This document shows, in pieces, positions 42,155 through 52,316 of a stretch of DNA of 64,000 nt (position 1 is the stretch's first letter; the number at the start of each line of letters is the position of its first letter). The notes below the pieces were generated by a model, which had not been told where the DNA came from, did no database searches, and saw nothing but the letters and a program-made list of their open reading frames with translations. The stretch is from Verrucomicrobiota bacterium. GTDB taxonomy: Bacteria; Verrucomicrobiota; Verrucomicrobiia; Limisphaerales; UBA1319. Location: assembly GCA_022711435.1 (NCBI GenBank), contig JAKLFB010000002.1, positions 124,001 to 188,000 of the forward strand, read 5' to 3'. Both the position numbers and the translations under genes were made by a program.

Positions 42155-42790
42155 CTATTCGAGACTGGGCAGCTCCTGGGCGGTCCACGGGCCCAGGGGA
42201 GGGCGGTGTTTCGTGGCTGCGCGGACGGCTGCCACTTGTTCGGGGGTGACCGCGCTGGCCCGGTGGCTCCAGGATTTCTGTTGGCGGATGTAGGTCAGGA
42301 GCGCGGCAATCTGGGTGTCGGAAAGCAGGTCGCGCCAGGCGACCATCGGATTGTTGTAGGTGATCCCTTTGACCTGGATCGGGCCCTGGAGGCCATCGAA
42401 GATGATCGCGATCGCCTGGGTCGGATTCGCCGCCGTTGCCCACTCCGATCCTGCCAGGGGCGGATACTGTCCGAGGACGCCCTCGCCGTTGACCTGGTGG
42501 CATTTGGCGCAGGTGTCGGCATACAGTCTCTTCCCCATGATCAGCAAATCCACCGAGTTCGATGCCGCTCCCGAGGGGGGCGGGACCGAGGATCGCTCGT
42601 CATAGATCAGCGGATGGAATCCCGCGCTGTACCGCGCGAGATACCACCCGCCCCAGAGCATCAGTCCGCCCATTGCCAGGATCATCCAGACCGAAAGCGG
42701 CCGATGGACAGCGGTCGGTTCCCATCCCTCGGGATCGGCGCGGCGCGGCTCTTCAGGGGCTGGCGTATTGCTGGGAATCGGCGCGCTCAT
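42155..42790 (-). CDS. CcoP-like membrane-anchored monohaem cytochrome c
   Basis: 211 aa. One N-terminal membrane helix (about 32-54, VWMILAMGGLMLWGGWYLA) and one class-I cytochrome c domain with the haem site C94-x-x-C97-H98 (CAKCH), followed by GEGVLGQYPPLAGSEW and a Met-bearing segment. CcoP in classical cbb3 oxidases has two haems; this has one. It overlaps the preceding gene by four bases (ATGA), so it belongs to the respiratory operon, in which it is last. It probably passes electrons at the periplasmic face between ACIII and the CcoN-like subunit. Confidence 0.85.
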   Translation of the reverse strand: MSAPIPSNTPAPEEPRRADPEGWEPTAVHRPLSVWMILAMGGLMLWGGWYLARYSAGFHPLIYDERSSVPPPSGAASNSVDLLIMGKRLYADTCAKCHQVNGEGVLGQYPPLAGSEWATAANPTQAIAIIFDGLQGPIQVKGITYNNPMVAWRDLLSDTQIAALLTYIRQQKSWSHRASAVTPEQVAAVRAATKHRPPLGPWTAQELPSLE

Positions 42791-43398
42791 CTTGCTTCCG
42801 GCAACGGCGCCGCAGCCTTGAGGTTTAGCAGGTAGTCGACCAGATCGCGCGCGGCGGGCTTGGGGATCACTTCGCACCCGGCTGGCGGCGCGAGTTCGGC
42901 GGGCAGGTCCAGGGCGCCCGCCGACCGGCCGGCGCCCGCCTTCCGTGTTTCGAACAGGAACCGAAAGGGCGGCATGATCGAGCCGGGCGAGGCGAGCGCG
43001 GGCGAGTAGAGGTGGAGCAAGTGCCAGGCAGCGTTGGTCTGGCGCAGTCCGGCGTTGGCCAGGTCCGGCCCCGTCCGCATCGTTCCGAGGAGCACCGGTT
43101 GATCCCGGAGATAATCTCGAGCCACGGTTCGGCGGGGGCCCCAGTTGCGGGCCGAGTCGGCGCCGAATCCTGGAGGCCGGACCTGCTGGCTGTGGCAATA
43201 GAAGCATCCATGGGCGCGGTAGACCTCGCGGCCGCGCCGGGCACTGCCGGGCAGGGCCGGCGGATGGAATTCGCCGGTCTCCGCGATCTCGACTGCCTCG
43301 AGCCGGCCGAGCTGGATCTGGGGCGCGTACACCAGGCCGAACCACGAGCCCGCAAACGCAATCAGGATCCCCGCGAAGAACAGCCGTCGACCTTTCAT
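42787..43398 (-). CDS. CcoO-like membrane-anchored monohaem cytochrome c
   Basis: 203 aa with an N-terminal membrane helix (about 6-24). The central part is clearly CcoO-like: REVYRAHGCFYCHSQQVRPP with the haem motif C65-x-x-C68-H69, then GPRRTVARDYLRDQPVLLGTMRTGPDL and LYSPALASPGSIMPPFRFLF, whose Met is the probable sixth haem ligand. In cbb3 oxidases CcoO feeds electrons to CcoN. It starts with an ATGA overlap on the CcoN-like gene. Confidence 0.9.
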   Translation of the reverse strand: MKGRRLFFAGILIAFAGSWFGLVYAPQIQLGRLEAVEIAETGEFHPPALPGSARRGREVYRAHGCFYCHSQQVRPPGFGADSARNWGPRRTVARDYLRDQPVLLGTMRTGPDLANAGLRQTNAAWHLLHLYSPALASPGSIMPPFRFLFETRKAGAGRSAGALDLPAELAPPAGCEVIPKPAARDLVDYLLNLKAAAPLPEAR

Positions 43399-44897
43399 GG
43401 CGCGGATCCTCCGGAGATTGGGATGGCGTGCGCGGTGGCGTCATGCAATGGCCGGTCTCGATCACGAACCCGGGAGGCTGTCATCCAGGCCAAGTGGACA
43501 AAGAACACCGTGTGGCTTGCCGCCAGCACGAAGCCGGCGGCGGTCCGGAGACGCAAATAGGGGATGGTTCCCCGGACAACCTCGAGAAACGGGATGTCGG
43601 GGCTGTTCATGGCGAGGCCCTGCGCAATGCCGCCCGGGATCAGGACGCCCAGATACAGGAGGAGACCGACGGCGGCGGTCCAGAAATGGAGAGAGATGAG
43701 CCGGGGCGAAGGCCACGGGCAGCCTGTGAGCCGCGGGGCGATCGAGTAGATCGAGCCGAACATCACCATCGAGAAGAAAGCGTAGAGCCCGTGGTGGGCA
43801 TGGGCGATGGTGAGGTGGGTGAAATGGGTGATCTCGCTGATCGATCGCAGGGCCATCAGCATTCCGCACAAGCCGGCCAGGGCGAAGCTCATTCCGCCGA
43901 ACACCATGAACCGCAGGGCCAGATCCTGCCGGAGCCGGTGGAAATGGCCGGCCATGGTCTGGTGAAGGTTGACGGCGTTGGCGGCGACCGAGGTCATCAG
44001 CATCAGGCCGGCGGCGATGCTGACGGTGACGAGCCAGGCGGGGATCGGGCCGCCAACCAGGTGCTGCATCCCGCCCCAGCCCCCCCACAGCGCCAGCGAC
44101 CCGAACCCGATGACTGCCAGGGCATGGCTATGGACTGGCTGCCCGATCCGCTTGGGAACGAAATAATAGAGGGCGCCCAGCCCGACCGGCGTGAACCACA
44201 GCGCCAGCAAATTGCTGCCATACCACCAGTTCACCGTTGCCTGCGCCGCGCCGCGCACCGGCTCGAAGAGAAGCAGGATATTTGCCGTCGAGTAGAGCCA
44301 TGGAAACCAGAACACGGCGGCCAGCAGATACCACTGTGAAACGAACCACCTCCTCTGGGGCCGGGACCCGAGTGCGGGCATGCCGGCAATCCCCATCAGC
44401 GCATACGATGCGAACAGAATGGGAGACACATACCGCGGGAACTCGAGCCATTCGATCCCGGTGCTTTCTCCCCCCAGCAGGGCTGCTGTGCCGATCACCA
44501 TCCCCAGATTCCAGAAGAGCGCCCCGCAGGTCGCGATGCCCGGATGCCAGAGCGGCGTCCGGCCCAGGCGGCTCACCAGCCAGAGCGTAACACCCATGGC
44601 CGCTTGGAATGCGAATCCATAAACGACGGCGTGCGTATGGGCGGGCCGGATCCGGCCAAAGGTGAGCCATGCGTGATCCGTCAGCAGCGCGGGCTCGTGC
44701 AGCTTCCAGGACGCCAGCAACGCCAGCACGGTGCCGATCATCAGCCAGACCACGCCGGCCCCGAACAACAGGAGGATCGGCTTCCGGCACGACGCGTCGA
44801 TCGCGGCCAGAGACGCCGGGGAGCAGCCGGGATCCCCGGCATCCGCGGGCGAGGGCGCCTGCCATTCGGGACAAGGCTGGGTCGACGCCGGTTTCAT
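43395..44897 (-). CDS. CcoN-like haem-copper oxidase subunit I lacking CuB ligands
   Basis: 500 aa with about 12 membrane helices. It aligns well with CcoN: RPAHTHAVVYGF (H87, low-spin haem b), VNWWYGSNLLALWF, GGMQHLVGGPIPAW and LTIAHAHHGLYAFF (H366 and H368, haem b3 and haem b). Against Pseudomonas CcoN, the CuB ligand His in WWYGHN is Ser228, the first His of the HH pair is Gln278 (only H279 remains), and the cross-linked Tyr six residues before it is Gly. All haem ligands are kept, but CuB should not assemble, so O2 reduction is doubtful. The start at 44897 overlaps the previous stop by four bases; the longer frame upstream is not protein-like. Confidence 0.9.
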   Translation of the reverse strand: MKPASTQPCPEWQAPSPADAGDPGCSPASLAAIDASCRKPILLLFGAGVVWLMIGTVLALLASWKLHEPALLTDHAWLTFGRIRPAHTHAVVYGFAFQAAMGVTLWLVSRLGRTPLWHPGIATCGALFWNLGMVIGTAALLGGESTGIEWLEFPRYVSPILFASYALMGIAGMPALGSRPQRRWFVSQWYLLAAVFWFPWLYSTANILLLFEPVRGAAQATVNWWYGSNLLALWFTPVGLGALYYFVPKRIGQPVHSHALAVIGFGSLALWGGWGGMQHLVGGPIPAWLVTVSIAAGLMLMTSVAANAVNLHQTMAGHFHRLRQDLALRFMVFGGMSFALAGLCGMLMALRSISEITHFTHLTIAHAHHGLYAFFSMVMFGSIYSIAPRLTGCPWPSPRLISLHFWTAAVGLLLYLGVLIPGGIAQGLAMNSPDIPFLEVVRGTIPYLRLRTAAGFVLAASHTVFFVHLAWMTASRVRDRDRPLHDATAHAIPISGGSAP

Positions 44898-45268
44898 TCG
44901 TATGGATTGGGCGCGGGCGCGAGGGCCTTTTCGAGCCGCGCCAGGAGGTTCGATCGCGCTGCGGCCGGCTGCTGCCATTCCTGGCAGACCAGCTCCATCG
45001 CGCGGGCGATGGGCAGCCGGACGATCCCCTTGGCCGGATCCAGGAACGCGTAACGGGCGAGCTCTTCGCGGGCTCGGTTCTGGAGCTCTGCGAGATCCGT
45101 CCGGCGCTGGTCGATTCGGGCGGCGTCGACGCCTCGCGGCTGCGCCCAAGGCCGGACGGCTGCGAGGATCGCGCCGAACAGCAGGAGCAGGCCCAGGAAT
45201 CCGGCGATCCGGAGGGCTAGGCTGGCGGAAGAGGAGAAGGCGGTTTTCATCTCGAGCGGGTCATGCAT
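44894..45268 (-). CDS. Small single-helix membrane protein of the ACIII operon, function unknown
   Basis: 124 aa from 45268, or 118 from an ATG at 45250. One hydrophobic helix (about 17-40, LRIAGFLGLLLLFGAILAAV) is followed by a charged helical region (RIDQRRTDLAELQNRAREEL) and a C-terminal part (PIARAMELVCQEWQQP). I do not recognise the family. It overlaps both neighbours (actF stop at 45261; the ccoN-like start at 44897), so it is an integral part of the operon. It could be a small subunit or assembly factor of the ACIII-oxidase complex. No haem or metal motif is seen. Confidence 0.7.
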   Translation of the reverse strand: MHDPLEMKTAFSSSASLALRIAGFLGLLLLFGAILAAVRPWAQPRGVDAARIDQRRTDLAELQNRAREELARYAFLDPAKGIVRLPIARAMELVCQEWQQPAAARSNLLARLEKALAPAPNPYE

Positions 45269-46493
45269 CCTCAGCCGCTGTCTCGGGGGCGGAGACTGGC
45301 GGGGTGCCGGCGCCGGCGAGCGCCTCCTGGAGCCGCGGATCGCGAATGGGATAGGCCGGATGACGGCTCATGAACAGCGCGAAGATGGCCCCCAGCGCGC
45401 CGTCAATGGCCAGCAGGCATGCCATGTCCAGCCCTGTGATCCGGAATCCATCCGGCCGCAACACCGGCATGATGTGATAGGCCAGTTCCAGGTAATGCAT
45501 CAGCAACGCCCACCCGCAGAGCGGCAGCATCAGAGCCATGCTCTGTTTGGCGTCGATCCGCAGCAGGAGGAGAAACGGCGCCAGAAAATGGCCGAACACG
45601 ATCCACAGGCCGATGCCGCGCCAGCCGCCGGCGCCCCGCTGCGCATACCAGAACGTCTCCTCGGGGATATGGGCGGTCCAGATCAGGAAGTACTGGGAGA
45701 AATGGATGTAGGCGTAGAAGAGCGTGAACGCCAGGAGCAGGACGCCGATGTCGTGAAATTGCCGCGCATGGACGACCTCGCGGAGCGGGCCGATCAGGCG
45801 GAGGATCGCCGCGGCCAGGAAGATCCACGCCAGCGTTGCCCAGACGCTTCCTGCGAAGAAGAGAACGCCGTAGATCGTCGAGGACCAGTGATGCTGGAGC
45901 GATTGCATCCAGTCGATTGCCGCGAGCGTCACCGTGATCGCGAACAGGAACATGCCCGCCGCCGACCAGCGCCGCATCCGGCGGGTGCATTCGGCGGCGC
46001 CGGACCGGTCCTGGCGCAGCGACCACGCACGCAGCCTCCAGGCCAGCACGCTCCAGATCGCAAAATACGCCAGCGCGCGCGCGTAAAAGAAGGCCGGGTT
46101 CAGGAACCACCGCTTGGACTCGAGGGCGGCGTCGGGATGATCCGCCATGGCCAGCCAGGGGTACACCTGGGGCGCGACGATGGCGATCGGCACGAACAGC
46201 AGGGCCAGCGCCGGCGCCAGCATGGCCAGGTGCTCGAGCACGCGGCGGATCGGCACCGACCAGCCGGCGTCGACCAGATGGTGGAGCATGACCAGGAACA
46301 GCGCGCCCAATCCCAGGCTCAGAAAGAACATGAACGCCAGCAGATACGAAAAGCCAAACTCGCCCGGGTCGCGCGCCCAGCCGATCCCCGCCGCCGCGCC
46401 CGCGGCGATGCCGACCGCGGCGCACACCTGCCGCGCGCGGATCCAGAAGGATCCCGTGTCGGGCATCTGCGGCGATGGCGTTGTCGGGCTCAC
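45261..46493 (-). CDS. actF: Alternative complex III subunit ActF (NrfD/PsrC-like membrane protein)
   Basis: 410 aa with about ten hydrophobic helices, the expected layout for ActF. Family-like stretches include GFSYLLAFMFFLSLGLGALF, FFYARALAYFAIW, DWMQSLQHHWSSTIYGVLFF and FYAYIHFSQYFLIWTAHIPEETFWY. ActF, with ActC, forms the quinol-oxidising membrane core of ACIII. It follows actE by 3 bp and is overlapped by the next small gene. Confidence 0.9.
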   Translation of the reverse strand: MSPTTPSPQMPDTGSFWIRARQVCAAVGIAAGAAAGIGWARDPGEFGFSYLLAFMFFLSLGLGALFLVMLHHLVDAGWSVPIRRVLEHLAMLAPALALLFVPIAIVAPQVYPWLAMADHPDAALESKRWFLNPAFFYARALAYFAIWSVLAWRLRAWSLRQDRSGAAECTRRMRRWSAAGMFLFAITVTLAAIDWMQSLQHHWSSTIYGVLFFAGSVWATLAWIFLAAAILRLIGPLREVVHARQFHDIGVLLLAFTLFYAYIHFSQYFLIWTAHIPEETFWYAQRGAGGWRGIGLWIVFGHFLAPFLLLLRIDAKQSMALMLPLCGWALLMHYLELAYHIMPVLRPDGFRITGLDMACLLAIDGALGAIFALFMSRHPAYPIRDPRLQEALAGAGTPPVSAPETAAEDA

Positions 46494-46496
46494 AGT

Positions 46497-47111
46497 TTAT
46501 TTTCTCCATTCCGACCGGAGCGGTTCAGGGATGTCCTCGACCGTGCCGAGGCGGCTGCGCTCGAGGGCGCGCAGGTAAGCGACGATGGCCCAGCGATCCG
46601 GCGCTGGGACCTGGGACGCATACGCGGCCATCTGGTTTCTGCCTTCGGTGATGACGCGGAACCACTCGCCGTCGGGCATTCGGACCAGGCGCGGGTCGTG
46701 GAAGTTGGCGGCGGGGATCATCCCGTATCGGCTGGCGATGCCGCGGCCGTCTCCGAGCGGGCCATGGCAGGGCTGGCAATGAATGCCGAATCGTTCCTGG
46801 CCGCGTGCCAGAAGCGAGGGGGTGACCGGCACCGGCAAGACCTCGACGTCGTTCGTGGTCCCCGGATGTCGGCCGGTGTTCTCGGGCGAGCCGTCCCAGG
46901 CCGCCTGGCGCGCGATCGTCCCCTCGACAGGCTGGCGGGAGCTGCGGCCGTCGGGGAACAGGGGGTTTCGGGCCTGGGGGCGCAGCTTGGGCTGGCGGTC
47001 CATGTCGGGAAAGATCTCGATGGGCGGCCTTCGCGAGGCGCATCCCCGCAGGCCCGCCAAGCTCAGCACCAGCACCGCCGCCAGCCCCAGAATCAAGATC
47101 ATGTGTCGCAT
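46497..47111 (-). CDS. actE: Alternative complex III subunit ActE, monohaem cytochrome c lipoprotein
   Basis: 204 aa from the ATG at 47111, chosen for the GGAGG seven bases upstream; the in-frame ATG at 47102 has an ATGA overlap with the actD stop and is an alternative. The hydrophobic N-terminus ends in a lipobox-like LAGLRGC. One cytochrome c motif is present (HCQPCHGPLGDGRG), with the typical PIEIFPDMDRQPKLRPQ near the N-terminus of ActE. It carries electrons from the iron-sulphur part of ACIII to an acceptor on the periplasmic side. Confidence 0.9.
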   Translation of the reverse strand: MRHMILILGLAAVLVLSLAGLRGCASRRPPIEIFPDMDRQPKLRPQARNPLFPDGRSSRQPVEGTIARQAAWDGSPENTGRHPGTTNDVEVLPVPVTPSLLARGQERFGIHCQPCHGPLGDGRGIASRYGMIPAANFHDPRLVRMPDGEWFRVITEGRNQMAAYASQVPAPDRWAIVAYLRALERSRLGTVEDIPEPLRSEWRK

Positions 47112-47656
47112 GGGCCCTCCTCCCATACGGCTTCCACATGGACGCACTCGAGCGACTCGAGGAATTGCCGGGTTCGATCGGCAGCGAACTGCGGATCGGC
47201 AGATTCGATGACAAGGAAGAACCGGTCATCGGTCGCTCGAGCGAACCGCGGCGTCTGGAGCAGGGGATGGTGCCAGCGCGGCAGCCGGTTCAAGGCGAGC
47301 ATAGCCAGAACAGCCGCCATGGCGCCGAACAGGATGGCCAACTCGAAGGCGATCGGAAGCGCGAACCAGGTGCTGAACATCGGTTTGCCGCCGACGGCCA
47401 GCGGGTAATCGTGCTGGTTCATGAACCAGACCATCGCCATGCCTGCGGCCAGCCCCAAGGCGCCGCCGGCGAACACGAACCAGCCCACGGGCGAGCGCCT
47501 CAGCCCCATCGCGTCGTCCAGGCCGCGGATCGGCCACGGCGCAAACACATCCCATCGCGTGTAGCCCGCTTGCCGGACGCGCCCCGCCGCCGCCTGGACC
47601 TGATCGGCCGTGGCGAACTCGGCCAGCCATCCATGGAGCACAGGAGCCGCGTTCAT
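47099..47656 (-). CDS. actD: Alternative complex III subunit ActD (DUF3341)
   Basis: 185 aa. DUF3341 features: an N-terminal small fold ([24 protein letters not shown]), then two membrane helices ([20 protein letters not shown] and [20 protein letters not shown]) with a [20 protein letters not shown] loop, and a C-terminal domain ([21 protein letters not shown]). ActD anchors peripheral subunits to the ActC/ActF core. Starts and stops overlap by four bases with actC upstream. Confidence 0.92.
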   Translation of the reverse strand: MNAAPVLHGWLAEFATADQVQAAAGRVRQAGYTRWDVFAPWPIRGLDDAMGLRRSPVGWFVFAGGALGLAAGMAMVWFMNQHDYPLAVGGKPMFSTWFALPIAFELAILFGAMAAVLAMLALNRLPRWHHPLLQTPRFARATDDRFFLVIESADPQFAADRTRQFLESLECVHVEAVWEEGPCDT

Positions 47657-49080
47657 CCGGACAGCCCTCCGGGCGGATCGGGATCCCCGTGTGCGCGCGC
47701 GCCGCTCCGCGCCGCAGCGCCTTTGATCTCGGCCATGGCGATCATCGGCAAGAAACGGATGAACAGCAGGAACAGGGTCAGGAACAAGCCCAGCGATCCG
47801 GCCAAGGTCCCGATATCCACCAGGGTGGGCCGGAAGTAGCTCCAGCTCGACGGCAGGAAATCCCGATGCAGGGATGTCACGATGATCACGAACCGCTCGA
47901 GCCACATGCCGACATTCACCGCGATCGACAGCAGGAACACCGCAGCCATGGACCGGCGGACGCGCCGGAGCCAGAGGAGCTGGGGCGAAATCGCGTTGCA
48001 GGCCAGCATGGTCCAGTAGGCCCACGCATAGGGGCCGAACGCGCGGTTCTCCCAGGCGAAGATCTCGTGCGGACTGCCGCTGTAGCGCGCTGTGAACCAC
48101 TCGATGGCATAGGCGTAGCCGACCATCGATCCCGCGGCCAGGAGGACCTTGCCCATCCGGTCGATGTGCAGCACGGTGATGACGTCCTCCAGCCCGCACA
48201 AGGTCCGGATGGGGATCAGCAGGGTCAGGACCATGGCCATTCCGGAGAAGATGGCGCCGGCGACGAAGTAAGGGGGGAAGATCGTCGTGTGCCAGCCTGG
48301 GAGCAGGGACGCGGCGAAATCGAACGACACGATGCTATGGACCGAGAGGACCAGCGGCGTGCTCAATCCAGCCAGGAGAAGACAGGCCTTCTCGTAATGG
48401 CGCCAGTGGCGGATCGAGCCCGTCCAGCCCATCGCCAGGAGGCCGTAGACGAGCTTTCGGGCTCGAGTCCGGGCGCGGTCGCGCAGCGTCGCCAGATCGG
48501 GGATCATGCCGACATACCAGAACATCAGCGACACGACGAAATAGGTCGAGATGGCGAAGACATCCCATGTCAGGGGCGATCGGAACTGGGGCCAGATGGC
48601 GTTGGCGTTCGGGATCGGGAACAGCCACCAGCAATCCCAGGGCCGCCCGAGGTGGATCACCGGGAAGATCGCAGCGCAGATCACCGCGAAGAGCGTCATC
48701 GCCTCCGCCGCCCGGCTGATCGATGTCCGCCACGGCTGCCGGAGCAGAAAGAGGATGGCCGAGATCAGGGTGCCCGCGTGGCCGATGCCGATCCAGAACA
48801 CGAAGTTCGTGATGTCCCACGCCCACCCGACCGTGCAGTCCAGGCCCCAGACGCCGATGCCGGTCGAGACCAGGTAGGCGATCATCGCGAAGCAGAGGGC
48901 GGTGAGCCCCGCGCTGGGCAGGAAGGCCGCCCACCACCACCGGGGCGCGCGCCCCTCGGCGATGCCGGACACCTTGCCCGAGATCCAAGCCGTCCCACGG
49001 CGGTTGAGGATCAGCGGCGGACGCGCAAGCTCGGCCGGCGGGTCCGGGGCGACCAAAGGCTGGCTTCGGAGCGCCGCCAT
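47653..49080 (-). CDS. actC: Alternative complex III subunit ActC (NrfD-like membrane quinol-binding subunit)
   Basis: 475 aa from the ATG at 49080, preceded by AGGAGGAGG and overlapping the actB stop by one base. About ten membrane helices. Family-like blocks include [58 protein letters not shown] and [20 protein letters not shown]. ActC binds menaquinol and has a partner-like fold to ActF. The reading frame open further upstream inside actB is spurious. Confidence 0.95.
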   Translation of the reverse strand: MAALRSQPLVAPDPPAELARPPLILNRRGTAWISGKVSGIAEGRAPRWWWAAFLPSAGLTALCFAMIAYLVSTGIGVWGLDCTVGWAWDITNFVFWIGIGHAGTLISAILFLLRQPWRTSISRAAEAMTLFAVICAAIFPVIHLGRPWDCWWLFPIPNANAIWPQFRSPLTWDVFAISTYFVVSLMFWYVGMIPDLATLRDRARTRARKLVYGLLAMGWTGSIRHWRHYEKACLLLAGLSTPLVLSVHSIVSFDFAASLLPGWHTTIFPPYFVAGAIFSGMAMVLTLLIPIRTLCGLEDVITVLHIDRMGKVLLAAGSMVGYAYAIEWFTARYSGSPHEIFAWENRAFGPYAWAYWTMLACNAISPQLLWLRRVRRSMAAVFLLSIAVNVGMWLERFVIIVTSLHRDFLPSSWSYFRPTLVDIGTLAGSLGLFLTLFLLFIRFLPMIAMAEIKGAAARSGARAHGDPDPPGGLSG

Positions 49081-52000
49081 CAGCCTCCTCCTTCCGGGCG
49101 GCCGGCCGGCTCCGCCTGGCCCGGCCGACCGCCCTCTCGACGCCGCAGGGCATCCTCCAGGCTCCATGGATGCTCGTGCCAGTCCGGCATCCGGCTGTTG
49201 GGATTCCGAATCCGAGCGAGATAAGAGGTGCGCGGCCGGACATCGAGGAACTCGAGCGCTCGATAGCATCGCGCCTGCCGGCGGAGCACCGACACCCGGC
49301 TGTTCGGATCGGACAGGTCGCCGAAGACGATCGCCTCGGCCGGGCAAGCCTCGGCGCAGGCGGGAACGATCGCGCCGTCGGGCACCCGGATGTCTCCGGA
49401 GATGCCCGCGGCGATCTTTCGCGCGATCTTGGCCTGCTGGATCCGCTGCACGCAGTAGGTGCACTTCTCCATGACGCCCCGCATCCGCACGGTGACGTCC
49501 GGGTTTCGCGCCCACTGGATGAGATCCCGCTCATCGGGCGCCTTTGGGGCGAGCGGCCCACGATAGAGGCGGTCGAGCGGCCGCCGGTGATAATCGAAGA
49601 AGTTGAACCGGCGGACCTTGTAAGGGCAGTTGTTGGCGCAATATCGCGTCCCGACGCAGCGATTGTAGGCCATGACATTGAGGCCTTCCTCGTCATGGAC
49701 GGTGGCGTTGACGGGGCAGACGTACTCGCACGGGGCATGCTCGCACTGCTGGCACATCATGGGCTGAAACACGACTTGCGGATCGTCGCCCTGCTCGTCC
49801 AGCGGCCGGTCCGGCGGGCCGGCGTAGTATCGGTCGATGCGCAGCCAATGCATCTCGCGCCCGCGCGCCACCTGGCCGCGCCCGACGATCGGGACGTTGT
49901 TCTCGCTCTGGCAGGCCAGGACGCAGGCCGAGCAGCCGACGCAGGCGTTCAGGTCCACTGCCATGCCCCACTGGTGGAGGCCGGTCAGCGGCGGGTGCGA
50001 GTACAAGGATGCGGCCGGCGGCCGATGCGCCTCGATCCTCATCGCGCCGGATGCGAGGCCGGGATCGGCGCGGAACTGGTCGAGGCTGGCCTCGCGGACG
50101 ATGGGCCGTCCTTCGAGCGCCCCGTGGTCCTGGGTGCAGGCGATGCGATCCTTCTTGCCGGGGCGGCGCACGAGGCGGATCTGAGCCCCGGTGTCGGCGT
50201 GGAGCGCGGCGGCGGTCCTGAGGCGGTAGGCGTTGTAGCCGCTGCCGGCGCCCACGCGGCCGGTCCTCTCGCGTCCATAACCCAGGGCGAGGCCCAGCGT
50301 GTTGTCGGCCATGCCCGGCTGGATCCAGACCGGCCCCTCGACCGTCCGTCCCCGGAGGGCGATCTCGATCCGGTCGAAATGGGCCAGCTTGTGAAGGCGC
50401 GCCGTTCGCGGGCTGATCAGGATGGCGTTTTCCCAGGTGAGCTTGGTGATGGGATCGGGCATTTCCTGGAGCCAGCCGTTGTTGATATAGCGGCCGTCAT
50501 CGACGGAGTAATCGCGGTGAAAGACAACTTGCAGGCCGGGACTGGCGGCCTGGGCTGCGAGCGAGCCGGCCGCGCTGTGCCAGCACTCGAGGGCCGCCCC
50601 CGGCTGCCATGCGGGGCTCGCCGGGGCAGGGGCGCTGCCGGCCAGGAAACCGTCATGGAGGTACTGGCGCCACTGGCGGACGGCGTCGCCGGATCCGGCG
50701 AGCTCGCGGATGGTCTGGCGCACGATCTCGCGGGGCCGCTGTTCCTCGAGGCCCCCGATCCGGGCCAGGAATTCGAGATCGGTCCACCCTCCGTCCTTGC
50801 CGCTGGCTCCGCCAAAGAGAGGCTGGATGAGCGGCTGAACCGATGTCACCGTCCCATCGCCGGTTCGCGCGTCGCCCCACGATTCGAGGAAATGCAGCGC
50901 CGGGATCTGCCAGTCGCACGCAGCCGATGTCTCATCCTCGGATGCGGCCAGCCGGATGACGGTGCGCGCCATGCGCTGGGCCGACCGCCAATCGAGATCG
51001 GCAGGCGCCGTATAGGCGGGATTCCCGTCGAGAATGACCAGGGCCTCGACCTGGCCGGCCCGCAGGCTGGCGGCAAGCTCGGGCAATCCCTCCTTCTCAG
51101 CCGCCGCCGGAGCGGGCCGCACATGGACCGTCCGGCCGATGTTGCCCAGCCGGTGGTTGAGGGACCAGGCCGCCAGATGGACCGCCATCGGCTGGCGATG
51201 GCCGGCGACAACCAGGCATTGCCCACGGGATTCGACCAGGTCTCGGGCGCATTCGGCGCACCAGGAGTTCGGATCCGCATAGGAGTTGGCGAGGGCGCGC
51301 AGCGCGGCGGATTCCTCGTCCGCGGCCCACCCCGCCTGCCGGTGCACCTCCCACCACAATCGCGCAGCCGCGGCGGGTATTCGGGCCGGCTCGAGCCGGA
51401 GCCGATGATCGGCGTTGGCGCCGGTCAGGGTCATCAGCGACTCGAGGACATAGAGCCGGGCCGGGTCGCGCCCGTCGTCATCGAGCTGCCGTCCTCGGGC
51501 GTGCTGATGGATCCATCGGTGGGCGTCCTCCTCCGTCCCGAGGAGGTCCGCATCGAAGGAGACGATCCGCCGGGCGAGGTCCATTCGATAGGCCGGGGCG
51601 AGGGGCTGGCCCAAAGCCATTGCAGCCGATGCGCGCGCGATCTGGAGATCGATCGGCTCATGGATGTACCAGCGCGCCTCGGGATACCGGCGGCGCAGCA
51701 GGCGCTCGATGCGCTCGCGCGAGGGCGAGCTGGCGCGCCCTTCGAGGATGGCCAGACCCGATCCCCGCCGCTCGGCCCATTCCCGGGCCTGGCTCGCCAG
51801 GAAATCGATCGCTGCTGCCGGGGCCACGGCTTGACCCTGCCGCGTGAATCGCCGGAGCCGGTCCGGATCGTACAGATTCAGGATCGAGGCCTGAGCGAAT
51901 GCGTCGGTGCCCGTCCGGCCTTGCGGATGGAGAGGGTTGCCCTCGATCTTCACCGGCCGGCCTTCGTGCGTCTTGACCAGCAGGGGGATGGCGGAACCGC

Positions 52001-52316
52001 GGACCGGCATGGCCGTGGCGTAATACTCGGCGACACCGTGGTCGTATCCCTCCGGGATCCTCGCGAACGGCAGGATCGCCTCTTCCGGCCGGCGGCAGCC
52101 GGCGCCGCCCAGGCCCAGCCCGGCGAGCAGGAAAGACGCCGACATGATCTCGAGAAAACGCCGGCGCGATACCGGATGTTCCAGAGCCTGGGCGCCGTCC
52201 GGAAACTCGCCTTGCAGCCATTCCTGAAAGGGCGGCGTCCGGGCCAGCTCATCCAGGCTCCGCCAGTAGCGCGGTTCCTTCCAGGGTGCCGGGCGGGCTG
52301 GCGCGTCGTTCTTCAT
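49080..52316 (-). CDS. actB: Alternative complex III subunit ActB (fused molybdopterin-like/iron-sulphur protein)
   Basis: 1078 aa. Residues 53-77 hold an [17 protein letters not shown] export signal of twin-arginine-like type ending in a Cys (GGAGC). The central region resembles molybdopterin oxidoreductases but has no recognisable cofactor residues, as is known for ActB. The C-terminal part (from about 790) has four Cys clusters: [24 protein letters not shown] with [15 protein letters not shown] and CAEAC, for several 4Fe-4S centres and possibly one 3Fe-4S. ActB moves electrons from quinol oxidation to ActA/ActE. ATG 52316 overlaps the actA stop by four bases. Confidence 0.96.
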   Translation of the reverse strand: MKNDAPARPAPWKEPRYWRSLDELARTPPFQEWLQGEFPDGAQALEHPVSRRRFLEIMSASFLLAGLGLGGAGCRRPEEAILPFARIPEGYDHGVAEYYATAMPVRGSAIPLLVKTHEGRPVKIEGNPLHPQGRTGTDAFAQASILNLYDPDRLRRFTRQGQAVAPAAAIDFLASQAREWAERRGSGLAILEGRASSPSRERIERLLRRRYPEARWYIHEPIDLQIARASAAMALGQPLAPAYRMDLARRIVSFDADLLGTEEDAHRWIHQHARGRQLDDDGRDPARLYVLESLMTLTGANADHRLRLEPARIPAAAARLWWEVHRQAGWAADEESAALRALANSYADPNSWCAECARDLVESRGQCLVVAGHRQPMAVHLAAWSLNHRLGNIGRTVHVRPAPAAAEKEGLPELAASLRAGQVEALVILDGNPAYTAPADLDWRSAQRMARTVIRLAASEDETSAACDWQIPALHFLESWGDARTGDGTVTSVQPLIQPLFGGASGKDGGWTDLEFLARIGGLEEQRPREIVRQTIRELAGSGDAVRQWRQYLHDGFLAGSAPAPASPAWQPGAALECWHSAAGSLAAQAASPGLQVVFHRDYSVDDGRYINNGWLQEMPDPITKLTWENAILISPRTARLHKLAHFDRIEIALRGRTVEGPVWIQPGMADNTLGLALGYGRERTGRVGAGSGYNAYRLRTAAALHADTGAQIRLVRRPGKKDRIACTQDHGALEGRPIVREASLDQFRADPGLASGAMRIEAHRPPAASLYSHPPLTGLHQWGMAVDLNACVGCSACVLACQSENNVPIVGRGQVARGREMHWLRIDRYYAGPPDRPLDEQGDDPQVVFQPMMCQQCEHAPCEYVCPVNATVHDEEGLNVMAYNRCVGTRYCANNCPYKVRRFNFFDYHRRPLDRLYRGPLAPKAPDERDLIQWARNPDVTVRMRGVMEKCTYCVQRIQQAKIARKIAAGISGDIRVPDGAIVPACAEACPAEAIVFGDLSDPNSRVSVLRRQARCYRALEFLDVRPRTSYLARIRNPNSRMPDWHEHPWSLEDALRRREGGRPGQAEPAGRPEGGG

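Noticed and set aside
42787..43465. Long upstream extension of the CcoP-like gene
   Set aside because: The extension lies within the CcoO-like gene in another frame, and the four-base overlap start at 42790 gives a normal membrane anchor.
43395..44897. Ordinary cbb3 cytochrome c oxidase
   Set aside because: Two of three CuB ligand positions and the Tyr position are substituted in the alignment, so it is reported as a CuB-less homologue.
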